Origin: a bacterium
GTDB taxonomy: Bacteria > Elusimicrobiota > Elusimicrobia > Elusimicrobiales > UBA9959
Direction: 5' to 3'
Assembly (NCBI GenBank): GCA_021811185.1
Contig: JAJZPL010000004.1
Location: 1-64,000, forward strand
Length of the DNA: 64,000 nt
A program made the position numbers and the translations under genes. The stretch's first letter is position 1. Each line of letters begins with the position of its first letter. The notes under the pieces are model-generated. The model had not been told where the DNA came from. It searched no databases and saw only the letters and a list, made by a program, of their open reading frames with translations. Shown here piece by piece: positions 26,414 to 35,745 of the stretch.

Positions 26414-26458
26414 CCCCCGACAACCTGCCGCTGCGCTGTCGCGGCAAGCTGCGGGGGG
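26414..26458 (-). terminator. Probable hairpin terminator after the DegT gene
   Basis: CCCCC and GGGGG enclose a TGCCGC/GCGGCA stem in the gap between the DegT aminotransferase and the methyltransferase. No T-run follows, so termination may be weak. Confidence 0.4.
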
Positions 26459-26484
26459 TTACGGTAAAGACCGGGTTCCGTTCT

Positions 26485-27621
26485 TTATCGCGCAGCAACG
26501 GATACGACCGCGGCTTTTACCGCGTCGGTCACGGTCTTGATCTGCGCGTCGGTGAGCTCCGGGTACATCGGCAGCGAGAACACGGTGTCCATCACCGCGT
26601 CGCAGACGGGCAGGTCGCCGCGTTTGCCGCCCAGGTGCGCGTACGCTTCCTGCAGGTGCAGGGCGATCGGGTAGTAGATCTGGTTGGCGATCTGCTGCTC
26701 GGTCAGGTGCTTCTGCGCGCTGTCGCGCTTGGCCTTGCTGTCGAAGCGGATGGTGTAGTAGTTGAACGAGTGACGCGCGTTGGCGGGGACCACCGGGGTC
26801 ACGCAGACGCCCTTGAGGGCCTCGGCGTATTTGGCGGCCACGGCGTTGCGCATCTCGGTCCACTTCTCCACATGCTTCAGGCGCACGGAGAGGACGGCGG
26901 CCTGCACGGTGTCGAGGCGGGAGTTGAAGCCTTCCATCTCGTGGTGGTAGCGCACCTTGCTGCCGTGGTTCCTGAGCTGCTTGAGCGTCTCGTAGATCTT
27001 GTCGTCGTTGGTGGTGATAGCGCCGCCGTCGCCGAAGGCGCCCAGGTTCTTGGCCGGGAAGAAACTGAAGGTGCCGCAATGGCCGATATTGCCGAGGTAC
27101 TTCCAGTCCTTGCCGCCCAGCTGGTACTTGCCGGTGAAGGCCTGCGCGGTGTCTTCCACCACGATCAGGTTATGCTTCTTGGCGATCGCCATGATGGCGT
27201 CCATGTCGCAGGGCATGCCGTACAGGTGCACCGGCACTATCGCGCGGGTCTTCGAAGTGATCTTCTTCTCCACGGACCTGGGGTCCAGGTTGTAGGTCAC
27301 CGGGTCGATGTCCGCGAACACGGGGATGGCGCCTACCTGGGAGATGGTCTCGGAGGTGGCGATGAAGGTGAACGGGGAGGTGATGACCTCGTCGCCCTTC
27401 TTTATGCCGCTGGCTATGAAGGCCATGCGGAGCGCGTCGGTGCCGTTAGCTACGCCCACGGCGTACTTGGCGCCGTTGTGCGCGGCGAACTCTTTTTCAA
27501 ATTTCGTCACTTCTTCGCCCAGGATGAAATTGGCCTTATTGAACACGGCCTTGACCGCGGTCTCGATCTCGTCCTTTATGGGGGGGTAACCCGCGAGCAT
27601 ATCTACCATTGGTACTTTCAT
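26485..27621 (-). CDS. DegT/DnrJ/EryC1/StrS family sugar aminotransferase
   Basis: 378 aa PLP enzyme, typically transaminating UDP- or dTDP-ketosugars. Shows NGTDALRMA, the PVHLYGMPCDMD segment, VEDTAQAF and the PLP lysine in FFPAKNLGAFGDGGA. GGAGG seven bases before the ATG supports the start. It is divergent from the GT2 at 27718, sharing a short promoter region. The exact aminosugar cannot be named. Confidence 0.93.
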   Translation of the reverse strand: MKVPMVDMLAGYPPIKDEIETAVKAVFNKANFILGEEVTKFEKEFAAHNGAKYAVGVANGTDALRMAFIASGIKKGDEVITSPFTFIATSETISQVGAIPVFADIDPVTYNLDPRSVEKKITSKTRAIVPVHLYGMPCDMDAIMAIAKKHNLIVVEDTAQAFTGKYQLGGKDWKYLGNIGHCGTFSFFPAKNLGAFGDGGAITTNDDKIYETLKQLRNHGSKVRYHHEMEGFNSRLDTVQAAVLSVRLKHVEKWTEMRNAVAAKYAEALKGVCVTPVVPANARHSFNYYTIRFDSKAKRDSAQKHLTEQQIANQIYYPIALHLQEAYAHLGGKRGDLPVCDAVMDTVFSLPMYPELTDAQIKTVTDAVKAAVVSVAAR

Positions 27622-27701
27622 ATTGGTTCCTCCGTTATCTCACTAACCTTATTGTATAAAAAGATAGGCGAGTAAGGCCACCCAAAGGGGCAAGCCAATT
27701 T

Positions 27702-27710
27702 TGTTATAAT
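27702..27710 (+). promoter_or_regulatory. Extended -10 promoter of the GT2-RmlD-MraY-like operon
   Basis: TGTTATAAT is a perfect extended -10, ending seven bases before the ATG at 27718, so the transcript would have essentially no leader. Confidence 0.6.
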
Positions 27711-27717
27711 TTCGTTG

Positions 27718-28428
27718 ATGAAAACCACCATCGTTATCCCGTCCTATAACGAGATGAAGACCCTGCCGGCCGTGCTGAAGGCCGTGGCGGCGGTGCCGCT
27801 GGATAAGGAGATAATAGTTGTTGATGACGGCTCCACGGACGGCACGCGGGAGTGGCTGGCCGGGACCGCCGCCGGAGAATATCCTTTCCTCAGGGTCATA
27901 GAGCATGAGAAGAACACCGGCAAGGGCGGGGCGCTGATCACCGGTTTCGGCGCCGCTACCGGGGACGTCGCCATAGTGCAGGACGCGGACCTGGAATATG
28001 ACCCCGCCTGTATCCCGGCCATAGTTAAGCCCATAGAAGAGGGACGGGCCGACGCGGTGTTCGGCTCCAGGCTTTATTACGGCAAATCCGCAACCTACAA
28101 TATCGTTTACCTCTGGGGGAACAAGTTCCTTACTTTGCTGGTGAACCTGTTCTTCGGCGCCCGGATGACGGATTCCTACACCTGCTATAAGGCCTTCCGG
28201 ACCCCGCTGCTGAACAAAATTAAACTGACCTCCCCGGGGTTCGAGATCGAGGCGGAAATTTCCTGCAAGACCGCTTTTCTGGGGCTGCGTTTAGAAGAGG
28301 TGCCTATCCCTTACGTCCCGCGCTCGCGCCGCGCAGGCAAGAAGATAAATTTCAGGGACGCCGTAAAGGGCGTGCTCAAGATCCTGCGGCTGCGGTTAAC
28401 GCTGCGCCGGGCGGATTTCCCCCGATGA
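27718..28428 (+). CDS. Family 2 glycosyltransferase
   Basis: 236 aa, GT-A fold, with IVIPSYNEMKTLP, IVVDDGSTDGT, the DxD-type VQDADLEYDP and SYTCYKAFR. Resembles polyprenyl-phosphate glucose/mannose synthases but lacks C-terminal membrane helices. First of three overlapping genes (four bases with the next). ATG 27718 is preferred to the TTG just upstream. Confidence 0.9.
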   Translation: MKTTIVIPSYNEMKTLPAVLKAVAAVPLDKEIIVVDDGSTDGTREWLAGTAAGEYPFLRVIEHEKNTGKGGALITGFGAATGDVAIVQDADLEYDPACIPAIVKPIEEGRADAVFGSRLYYGKSATYNIVYLWGNKFLTLLVNLFFGARMTDSYTCYKAFRTPLLNKIKLTSPGFEIEAEISCKTAFLGLRLEEVPIPYVPRSRRAGKKINFRDAVKGVLKILRLRLTLRRADFPR

Positions 28429-29294
28429 AAGTGCTCATCATAGGCGCTTCCGGTCAGGTGGGGGGAGCGCTGGCTTCCCTCTGCGTGCGGCGCCGGCTCG
28501 AGGTTTACGGCACGTCCCGCCGCGGGCAGGGCTTTCTTTACCTGGACTTGGCGGATCCGTCTTCGGTTGCCGGGGCGTTTAAGGCGGCCGCTCCTGACCT
28601 GGTCTTCCTTTGTTCGGCTATGACCAACGTGGACAACTGCGAGCGCGAGCCAGAACTCGCCCGGAGTGTTAACGCGGAAGGTCCGGCTCTGGCGGCGGAA
28701 GAATGCCGGAAGGCCGGCGCGAAGCTGGTTTATTTTTCCACCGAGTACGTCTTCGACGGGGCCTCGGGGCCCTACGGCGAGGACGCCCCGGCCTGCCCGG
28801 TAAGCGTGTACGGCCGCACCAAGCTGGAGGGGGAAAAGGCCGCGCTGGCGCTGGACGGGGCGCTGGCGCTGCGCACTACCGTGGTTTACAGCCATAATAC
28901 GGCTTCCAAAAATTTTATTATGCAGTTGGTGAGCAATTCCCGCTCGGGCGCTAAAATGCGGGTGCCTTCCGACCAGTTCTCCAACCCCACCTACGCGCCG
29001 GAGCTGGCCGCGGCGGCGCTGGACCTGGCGGGCCTGGACGCCGCGGGCGTGTATAACGTGGTGGGGCCGGACTGGATGAACCGCTACGATTTCGCCCTTA
29101 AGGCCTGCGCCGCCTTCGGCTTCGACCCCGCTTTCCTGGAGCCCCGGCTGACCTCGGAGCTCGGGCAGATCGCGGCCAGGCCGCTGAAGGCCGGGCTCAA
29201 GACCGAAAAGCTCGCCGCGAAACTCGGGCGCCGGCTGCCTCCCGTGGAGGACAGCCTCCGGAAGATCGCGGCCATCATAAAGCAATATGAATAA
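28425..29294 (+). CDS. SDR sugar-nucleotide reductase, RmlD-like
   Basis: 289 aa short-chain dehydrogenase of the dTDP-4-dehydrorhamnose reductase type. N-terminal NAD(P) motif GASGQVGG, then STEYVFDG and the catalytic Tyr-x3-Lys in SVYGRTKLEGEKA. Overlaps the upstream GT2 by four and the downstream transferase by eight bases. No RmlA/B/C partners adjoin it, so the true substrate may be another 4-keto sugar. Confidence 0.87.
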   Translation: MKVLIIGASGQVGGALASLCVRRRLEVYGTSRRGQGFLYLDLADPSSVAGAFKAAAPDLVFLCSAMTNVDNCEREPELARSVNAEGPALAAEECRKAGAKLVYFSTEYVFDGASGPYGEDAPACPVSVYGRTKLEGEKAALALDGALALRTTVVYSHNTASKNFIMQLVSNSRSGAKMRVPSDQFSNPTYAPELAAAALDLAGLDAAGVYNVVGPDWMNRYDFALKACAAFGFDPAFLEPRLTSELGQIAARPLKAGLKTEKLAAKLGRRLPPVEDSLRKIAAIIKQYE

Positions 29295-30324
29295 CCTGCT
29301 TGAAAATTTCCGCCTTTACCTGCTGGCCTTCCTGCTGCCGCTGCTGCTTTCGCTCGTGCTTACGCCGCTGCTGCGGGCCCTGGCGCTGCGCTTGGGCAAG
29401 CTGGATAAGCCCACGGATATCAAGACCCACAAGGTCCCCACTCCGCTGCTCGGCGGGGCGGCGATCTTTATTTCCTTTTCGGTTTCGCTGCTGGTGATGA
29501 GGTTCTATACCTCTTTCCCCACCGGCACGCTGCGCGACCTGCGCCTGCTCCTGGCCGGCGGCGGTATTATGTTCGCGCTCGGCCTGGTGGACGACTTGCT
29601 GAAACCGCTCGGGCTCGGCGTAAAGACCAAGTTCGCGGTGCAGTTCGGCGTGGCCCTGCTGACGGCTTACTACGGTATCAGGATACACTTCATCCAGCCG
29701 GATCACCTGGCTTTCGCGCTGAGCATGCTGTGGATCGTGGGGGTTTCCAACGCCTTCAACCTGATAGACATCATGGACGGGCTTTCCGCGGGACAGGCGG
29801 CGCTGGCGGCCTTCGGTTTCCTGCTGATAGCTTTCCCGTCGGAGTCCATCTACGTCAACTTCGCCTCCGCGGCCCTGGCGGGCGCGGCGCTGGGCTTCCT
29901 GCCCTATAATTTCTCGAAGAAGTATAAGATCTTCATGGGCGATTCCGGCAGCCTGTTCTGCGGCTACGTGCTGGCGGTGATCGCGATGGGCACGCGGTAC
30001 AGCGACGTGAACCCGCTGGGCGTTTACGCGCCGCTGTTCATCCTGGCGGTGCCTATCTACGACACGGTTTTCGTTTCGGTGATGCGCCTGCGCCGCGGCC
30101 ACTCGCCCTTCCTGGGCAGCCGCGACCACTTCGCGCTGAGGCTGGAACACATCGGCTTCACGCGCCGCCAGGTGGTGCGGCTGTCCTCGCTGGCCACGCT
30201 GGCGCTGGCGCTCTTCGCCTGGCTGATAACGCAGGTGCCGCTGGCCTGGGGCGTGCTGATCGTGTCCGTGCTGGCCGTCGAGTTCGTCCTGATCGGCCTG
30301 GCCATAGCCAAGATAAAAATATAG
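29287..30324 (+). CDS. MraY/WecA-family polyprenyl-phosphate sugar-phosphate transferase
   Basis: 345 aa with about ten transmembrane helices. Conserved cytoplasmic loops include KVPTPLLGGAAIF, DDLLKPLGLG, NAFNLIDIMDGLSAG and FMGDSGSLFCGY. It should move a sugar-1-phosphate from a UDP-sugar onto undecaprenyl phosphate, starting glycan assembly. WecA/TagO-like rather than MraY, since it lies in a glycan operon and not among mur genes. Last gene before a strong terminator. Confidence 0.9.
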   Translation: MNNLLENFRLYLLAFLLPLLLSLVLTPLLRALALRLGKLDKPTDIKTHKVPTPLLGGAAIFISFSVSLLVMRFYTSFPTGTLRDLRLLLAGGGIMFALGLVDDLLKPLGLGVKTKFAVQFGVALLTAYYGIRIHFIQPDHLAFALSMLWIVGVSNAFNLIDIMDGLSAGQAALAAFGFLLIAFPSESIYVNFASAALAGAALGFLPYNFSKKYKIFMGDSGSLFCGYVLAVIAMGTRYSDVNPLGVYAPLFILAVPIYDTVFVSVMRLRRGHSPFLGSRDHFALRLEHIGFTRRQVVRLSSLATLALALFAWLITQVPLAWGVLIVSVLAVEFVLIGLAIAKIKI

Positions 30325-30380
30325 CGGACAGCCGGGCGGCAGGGACCGTAGTCTCTTTGCCGCCCGGCCGTCCGCTTTTA
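30324..30380 (+). terminator. Intrinsic terminator after the WecA-like gene
   Basis: Long stem AGCGGAC plus GCCGGGCGGCA paired with TGCCGCCCGGC plus GTCCGCT, ending in TTTTA. Confidence 0.8.
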
Positions 30381-30391
30381 TCCCGTTACGT

Positions 30392-30784
30392 TCATTCCGC
30401 CGCTATCGTGAATTCCGGCGGGGTATTGATGCTGCGTTTTACCGTGCACTGTTCGGCGGCCTTTATCACGGCGCCCTTGTACTTTTCGGGGAAATCCTTC
30501 GGCAGGACGATCTTGAAAGAGATCTTTTTCATCAGGTGCGCTTCGGGGTCCCAGTCCATGGACTGTATTATTTTCAGCCCTTCCGCGCTGAGCCCGCGGG
30601 ATTGGATGAAGCCGAGCACGAAGATGCCCGCGCAGGTGCCCAGCGAGGCCAGGAACAGGTCGAAAGGGGAGGGCGCGGAACCCTCTCCTCCGCCGCCCAC
30701 CGGCTGGTCCGTGGCTATCTCGAAGCCGTGCCAGCTGGCGTTAACTTTTTTCCCGCCCGGAAAAGATATTTCCATTTCGCTCAT
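30392..30784 (-). CDS. OsmC family peroxide/thiol protein
   Basis: 130 aa. The two conserved cysteines of OsmC/Ohr proteins are present, in SLGTCAGIF and EQCTVKRS, so thiol peroxidase activity against organic hydroperoxides is possible. AGGAG seven bases before the ATG supports the start. Monocistronic between two hairpins. Confidence 0.88.
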   Translation of the reverse strand: MSEMEISFPGGKKVNASWHGFEIATDQPVGGGGEGSAPSPFDLFLASLGTCAGIFVLGFIQSRGLSAEGLKIIQSMDWDPEAHLMKKISFKIVLPKDFPEKYKGAVIKAAEQCTVKRSINTPPEFTIAAE

Positions 30785-30834
30785 TGTGCCGCTCCTTTGG
30801 CCTGTGACAGCCGCTTAACTTCTGAAAATTAGAT

Positions 30835-30869
30835 GTGAAAAGAGCCTGAAAGTTTCAGGCTCTTTTCAC
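30835..30869 (-). terminator. Hairpin terminator after the HD-GYP gene
   Basis: Two perfect 17-base arms (GTGAAAAGAGCCTGAAA and its complement) around one base, 18 bases beyond the HD-GYP stop codon. Confidence 0.75.
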
Positions 30870-30887
30870 GCGTAAGCCCCGGAGGGC

Positions 30888-32048
30888 TCAGAAGGTGTGG
30901 CGGTGCAGCTCTTTGGTGATGCCGGGGATGATGGTGCTCTTGCCGTCGCCTATGGCGTGCATCTTCAGGATCTCGCCGTAGACCTTCTCGAAAGCCGCCA
31001 CGACCGCGGGGTCGAAGGACTTGCCGCTCTCTTCCAGGATGTATTCCCTGGCTTTCTCCGTGTCCCACTTGGGCTTGTACACGCGCGGCATGCACAGCGC
31101 GTCGAACACGTCGGCCACGGAGACCACCCTGGCGTAGATCGGGATCTGCTCGGCCTTCAGTTTTGCGGGGTAGCCCGTGCCGTCGTACTTCTCGTGGTGC
31201 GAGGCGGCCACCTTGCAGGCTATCTGCAGCAGCGCGCTCTCGGCGTTGCAGAGGATCTTGGCGCCGTAAAGGGTGTGCTTCTTCATCTCGGTGAACTCTT
31301 CCGGGGTCAGCTTGCCGGGCTTCAGCAGGATGGCGTCGGCTATGCCCACCTTGCCGATGTCGTGCAGGGGGCTCGCGTAGCGGATGCTCTCCACTTCGCG
31401 CTCGGGCAGGCCCAGGCCCTGGGCGATCAGCGCCGAGTACTCGCTGATGTGGCGCAGGTGGATGGCCGTGTCCTGCTGGTCGCGGTATTCCGCGGTGACG
31501 GCCAGGCGGTAAATGGTCTCGAGCTGGGATTTGGACAGGCTCTCGTAAAGCTGGGCGTTCTCGATGCCCGAGGCCGCCAGCGAGCTGATCAGCTGCAGGA
31601 TGCCCTCGTCGTCCACGTCGAAGACGGAGCCGTTCTTGTTCATGGCCTCGAACACGCCGATGATGTGCCCGCCCACGTTCTTCATGGGCACGGCCAGGAT
31701 GCTGCGCGTGCGGTAGCCGGTCAGGCGGTCGAGGTCGTGGTTGAAGCGCTCGTCCTGGTAGCCGTCCTGGATATTGAGGGTCTGGCCCGAAGAGGCCACG
31801 TGGCCCGCTATGCCCTTGCCGAAAGGCACGCGGATCTCGGTGTGCTGCATGCCCAGCGCCACTTTGCTCCAGAGCTCGTTGGTCTGGCGGTCAAAGATGA
31901 ACACGCTGCAGCGGTCGCAGTTAAGTATGGTCTTGACCTGCTCGGCGATCAGCTCGAGGAGTTTGTTAAGGTTGGTTTCCTTGGACACAACTCCGCCGAA
32001 ATTCACAAGCAGGCGCAGACGGTTTTCCAGTTCTTCGGCCCGGGTCAT
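30888..32048 (-). CDS. GAF-HD-GYP cyclic-di-GMP phosphodiesterase-like protein
   Basis: 386 aa from ATG 32048. An N-terminal GAF sensor domain (about residues 15-170, with DRCSVFIFD and GKGIAGHVA) is joined to an HD-GYP domain with HDIGK, HHEKYDGTGYP and VADVFDAL. The GYP motif and metal-binding His/Asp residues are intact, so c-di-GMP hydrolysis is expected. A TAAAAT box seven bases before the ATG suggests a leaderless message. An extra ten residues upstream (32078) are possible but unsupported. Confidence 0.93.
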   Translation of the reverse strand: MTRAEELENRLRLLVNFGGVVSKETNLNKLLELIAEQVKTILNCDRCSVFIFDRQTNELWSKVALGMQHTEIRVPFGKGIAGHVASSGQTLNIQDGYQDERFNHDLDRLTGYRTRSILAVPMKNVGGHIIGVFEAMNKNGSVFDVDDEGILQLISSLAASGIENAQLYESLSKSQLETIYRLAVTAEYRDQQDTAIHLRHISEYSALIAQGLGLPEREVESIRYASPLHDIGKVGIADAILLKPGKLTPEEFTEMKKHTLYGAKILCNAESALLQIACKVAASHHEKYDGTGYPAKLKAEQIPIYARVVSVADVFDALCMPRVYKPKWDTEKAREYILEESGKSFDPAVVAAFEKVYGEILKMHAIGDGKSTIIPGITKELHRHTF

Positions 32049-32055
32049 AATGTAT

Positions 32056-32061
32056 ATTTTA
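32056..32061 (-). promoter_or_regulatory. -10 box of the HD-GYP gene
   Basis: TAAAAT on the minus strand, seven bases before the ATG at 32048; no convincing -35. Confidence 0.35.
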
Positions 32062-32115
32062 GCATTAACAAGGTGCAATAGTGCTCAACAACGGCGCAAG
32101 AAAAGCGGGGCCCGG

Positions 32116-33570
32116 TCACTGCGCCGCGGGGGTCTCCCGGGCCACTTCGTCCACGAACACGCTGTAGTGCACGGCCCTGGCCGAGGGGTAGGCCGCGCGC
32201 AGCCCGGCGTTGATCTGGATCAGGCAGGAGGTGCCGCCGGCTATGACGGTATCGGCCTGCGCGGAGGCGATGTTCCGGAGTTTCCGGTCCAGCACCATGG
32301 CCGCTATCTTGGGGTTAGTGAAAGCGTAGGCGCCGGCGCCGCCGCAGCACCAGTCGCTCTCGTTGAGTTCGCGGTAATTCTTGCCGGCGAGTTTGCGTAG
32401 CACGTCCCTGGGCTCCTGGCGGATGCCCTGCCCGTGGCAGGCCCGGCAGGAGTCGTGGTAGGTGACGCGCCCCGCCCGCTCGAGCGCGGCGGGGTCGGCC
32501 TTGCCGGCCTTTTCGGCGGGGATGAATTCCAGGATGTCCCTGACCGCCGCCGCGAAGGCTTTGGCCCTGGGCCGCCACTCCTCGTCGCCGGTGAAAAGCT
32601 GTTCGTAGGTCTTCATGAAGGCCGCGCAGGAGGAGCAGTCGGCTATCAGGGGGAACTCCCCGAGCTGCGCTTTCAGCGCCTCGTAGCGGACGATGTTGCG
32701 CCGCGCGAACTCTCGCGCGTCCTCCATCCTGCCGTAATTGTGGGCCAGCAGGCCGCAGCAGAGGTTCTCCATGAAGATGCCCTCGCCGGAGGTCCGGCGC
32801 AGCACCCGCACCGTGGCCAGCGCCACGTCCGTGAAAAGGAAGTTGGGGCCGCAGGGGGCGAAATAGGCCCAGTTCACCGTAGTTTTGCCCTCCGCGCGCA
32901 GCGCCGGGTTGGCGTGCAGCAGTTCCGACGCGAAACGCAGCGGGACCTTGCCGACCGCGCCTTCGGCTTCGGAGAGCCCGGGCATGCCGAGCAGGTCGTA
33001 CAGCCCCAGCTTGTTCGCCAGGCGGGGCAGACCGGAGAGTTTTACCAGGTAGGCCAGCTTGAGCCAGAAGGCGAACAGCCCGGGCGCGTCCAGCAGCGTT
33101 TTTACCGCCGCGCGCGCGAAGAAATTGTCGCCGTAGCCGTCCAGCGACCTTCTCCCTTCCAGCACGATGTCGGCGGTGGGGACCTTGGCGTAGCAGGCGC
33201 TTGAGCAGGCCCCGCACAGCAGGCAGGTGGACAGGGCTTCCCTGGCGTCGGCGGTATGCCTGGCCTTGCCTTCGAGCAGCATGCGCACGAACTGGTTGCG
33301 GCCGCGCGCGGAAATGGTTTCCCTGCCGGTCAGCATGTAGGTGGGGCAGGAGGTCTCGCAGTAGCCGCAGCGGTTGCACTGCGCGGCGGCGTCGTAAAGC
33401 GTGCGCTCGCCGAGGTCGGTGAGCAGGGGGCCCAGGTGGCGGTCCGCCTGCTCGTGGGGGTACATCTCGTTGGCGTCGTGCTGGATGTGCGCGAAAGAGG
33501 AATTGCCGGCGGCGGAGTCCATCTCCCGCCTGGCTTTCGCCGTTTCTTCGTTCTGTGGTTGGTCGCTCAT
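32116..33570 (-). CDS. glcF: Glycolate oxidase-like iron-sulfur subunit
   Basis: 484 aa. Two 4Fe-4S motifs (QCNRCGYCETSCP and TCLLCGACSSACY) precede two cysteine-rich CCG domains, with CCG at ENLCCGLLA and WCCGGAGAYAF. This is the GlcF/LutA-type architecture passing electrons from 2-hydroxyacid oxidation to quinone or another carrier. It lies 13 bases after the GlcD-GlcE fusion gene and is surely co-transcribed with it. The exact 2-hydroxyacid is not defined. Confidence 0.92.
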   Translation of the reverse strand: MSDQPQNEETAKARREMDSAAGNSSFAHIQHDANEMYPHEQADRHLGPLLTDLGERTLYDAAAQCNRCGYCETSCPTYMLTGRETISARGRNQFVRMLLEGKARHTADAREALSTCLLCGACSSACYAKVPTADIVLEGRRSLDGYGDNFFARAAVKTLLDAPGLFAFWLKLAYLVKLSGLPRLANKLGLYDLLGMPGLSEAEGAVGKVPLRFASELLHANPALRAEGKTTVNWAYFAPCGPNFLFTDVALATVRVLRRTSGEGIFMENLCCGLLAHNYGRMEDAREFARRNIVRYEALKAQLGEFPLIADCSSCAAFMKTYEQLFTGDEEWRPRAKAFAAAVRDILEFIPAEKAGKADPAALERAGRVTYHDSCRACHGQGIRQEPRDVLRKLAGKNYRELNESDWCCGGAGAYAFTNPKIAAMVLDRKLRNIASAQADTVIAGGTSCLIQINAGLRAAYPSARAVHYSVFVDEVARETPAAQ

Positions 33571-33583
33571 TTGTTCGCCTTAT

Positions 33584-35641
33584 TTACGCTTTCCCGCCGT
33601 CGCCGTAGATCCAGGGGTTCAGCAGGTTCCGGGGGTCCAGGGCCTTTTTGAGGCGCCTGTGGAAAGGCCCCGGTTCGAAGGCGTCCCAGGCCGCCGGTTC
33701 CACGAAAGCGGCGTGCTGGCGCCGGGCGCCGGCCGAAACGGCGAAGGTGGCGGCCAGGATCACGCAGTAAGCGCCCATCGAGCCGCAAAGAAGCTTTACC
33801 GCGTCGTAGCCGGCCACGTTCTTGACCGTTTTGCCGCCGAGCTCCAGCAGCCCGCCGTCGGCGGTGGCCACTTCCAGGCCCAGCAGGATCTCGCGGACCT
33901 CCGGGCAGACCTTGGAGGCGATAAGCCCGCCGACGCTGCCTTTCAGGTCCGGCAGTTCCAGCGCCAGGCCGGCCTCTTTCAGCTGCCTGCGGAATTCCTC
34001 CAGCGGCAGCCCCGCCTCGGCCCTGGCTGTCAGGTTCTCCCGGTCTATGACCGCTTTGCCGGCGAGGGAGCGCAGGTCCAGCGGCTTGGCCCCTTCCATT
34101 ATCCTGTCCGCTTTCAGCCTGGTGCCAAGCCCGGTGACCGCGGTGCGGACCCCGCTCCTGGAGCGCAGGCGCAGCTCGTCCACGATGCTGCGGCCTTCGG
34201 GGCTCAGCGCGGCCCTGGCCGCCAGGCCCGCGGAACCGGGTTCGGGATTCGAATCGAAGGAGACCGGCAGGATCTTGTCGGGGTTCGCCAGGTCGGCGGG
34301 ATCGAAAGCTTTTTTAAGGGCGCGGAAGAATTCCAGTTCCTCGCGGCCGTAGAGCCAGCCCATGGCCACGCGTTTCTCCACGCCTATGCCGTGCTCGCCG
34401 GAGATGGTGCCGCCCAGCTTGATGCAGGATTTGAGGATCTCGTAGCCGGCCTTCTTCACGCGTTTTACTTCCTGGAGGTCGCGCCGGTCGAAGACGATGT
34501 TGGGGTGCAGGTTGCCGTCGCCGGCGTGGAACAGCAGGCCGGCCGTCAGCTTGTACTTGGAAAGGATCTCGCGGGTTTCCCTTAGGGCTTCCGGCAGCCG
34601 GGGCCTCGGGACCACCCCGTCCTCGACCGCTATGTCGGGGGCCAGGCGCGCCATGGCCGGGTAGGCGCCTTTGCGCGCCTGCCACAGCAGTTCCCGCTCC
34701 GCCTCGCTGGCTGCCACTTTAAAGGACGAACAGGCGTTGGCCGCGCAGATCTTCTCCACGGCGTCCAGTTCGCGCCTGACCTTGGCCGCGTCGGCGCCGT
34801 CCAGCTCTATGATGAGGACCGCTTCCGTATCTTCGGTAAAGGGGTTTTTCTTGCCGTTCAGGGCCGCGTCCAGCGACACCTTGTCCATGGCCTCCAGGGC
34901 CCTGGGGACGATGCCGTCGCCTATCACCCTGGTGACGGCGGCCATGGCGGCTTCCATGGAGGCGAAGGAGGCCGAAGCGGTCTTGATGCAGCGGGGGATG
35001 GGGAGGATCTTGAGCCAGGCGTGCGTGACGATGCCGAGCGTGCCTTCGGAGCCCACGATGAGGCTCATCAGGTCGGGGCCCGGGTCCCGGTAGGACCAGG
35101 TCTTTACTTCTCCTTCGGGCGTGACCACTTCCAGTTTTTCCACGTTGTCGGCGGTCACCCCGTATTTGAGGCACAGCGGGCCGCCGGCGTTCTCGCCGAT
35201 GTTGCCGCCGATGGTGGAGACCTTCTGGCTGGCGGGGTCGGGCGCGTAGAAGAAACCGAAAGGCTCCAGCGCGCGCTGCAGTTCCATGTTCACCACGCCG
35301 GGCTCTACCAGCGCCACCCTGGCGGCGGTGTCGATCTGCCGGATCTTCTTCAGGCGGGAGAGGTTCAGGATCACGCCGCCCTTGAGCGGGATGGTGCCGC
35401 CGGAGAGGTTGGTGCCGGCCAGGCGCGGCAGGTAGGGGATGCCGGCCGCGTAAAGGGCTTTTACCACCGGCGCCACCTGGTCCGTGGAAGTAAAAGTTAC
35501 CACCGCCTCGGGCCGGGCGCGGGCCATGCCGGCGTCGTAGGAGTACATCAGGATCTCGGCTTCTTCGGTGCGGAAGTTCTCCCGGCCTACTATCGCCTCT
35601 ATCTCCTGCTGTATCGCGCGCATCCTGTGATGTTTGAACAT
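33584..35641 (-). CDS. FAD-linked 2-hydroxyacid oxidase, GlcD-GlcE fusion
   Basis: 685 aa from ATG 35641. Residues 1 to about 455 match GlcD: FAD-binding PCMH segments (RLAGTNLSGGTIPLKGG, TIGGNIGENAGGP, VGSEGTLGIVT), the HAGDGNLHPN motif and SGEHGIGVEK. After a linker, about residues 475-685 form a second FAD-binding domain like GlcE (SVGGLIASKV, GGKTVKNVAGYDAVKLL, DPRNLLNPW). The two are separate genes in many bacteria. An in-frame extension to 35824 is not supported. Works with the adjacent GlcF. Confidence 0.9.
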   Translation of the reverse strand: MFKHHRMRAIQQEIEAIVGRENFRTEEAEILMYSYDAGMARARPEAVVTFTSTDQVAPVVKALYAAGIPYLPRLAGTNLSGGTIPLKGGVILNLSRLKKIRQIDTAARVALVEPGVVNMELQRALEPFGFFYAPDPASQKVSTIGGNIGENAGGPLCLKYGVTADNVEKLEVVTPEGEVKTWSYRDPGPDLMSLIVGSEGTLGIVTHAWLKILPIPRCIKTASASFASMEAAMAAVTRVIGDGIVPRALEAMDKVSLDAALNGKKNPFTEDTEAVLIIELDGADAAKVRRELDAVEKICAANACSSFKVAASEAERELLWQARKGAYPAMARLAPDIAVEDGVVPRPRLPEALRETREILSKYKLTAGLLFHAGDGNLHPNIVFDRRDLQEVKRVKKAGYEILKSCIKLGGTISGEHGIGVEKRVAMGWLYGREELEFFRALKKAFDPADLANPDKILPVSFDSNPEPGSAGLAARAALSPEGRSIVDELRLRSRSGVRTAVTGLGTRLKADRIMEGAKPLDLRSLAGKAVIDRENLTARAEAGLPLEEFRRQLKEAGLALELPDLKGSVGGLIASKVCPEVREILLGLEVATADGGLLELGGKTVKNVAGYDAVKLLCGSMGAYCVILAATFAVSAGARRQHAAFVEPAAWDAFEPGPFHRRLKKALDPRNLLNPWIYGDGGKA

Positions 35642-35689
35642 AATATTGATACCGCGGCCCCGGGCTCCCGGCCGCGGGCTTATATGTAA

Positions 35690-35695
35690 ATTATA
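35690..35695 (-). promoter_or_regulatory. -10 box of the glc operon
   Basis: TATAAT on the minus strand about 48 bases before ATG 35641, in the gap after tryptophanase. A GC-rich inverted repeat (CCGCGGCC...GGCCGCGG) lies in the leader. Confidence 0.4.
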
Positions 35696-35745
35696 CCGCG
35701 GAATCGCGCCAAAGGCTAAACTAACGCCCGGGGCTTGCGCGGTCC

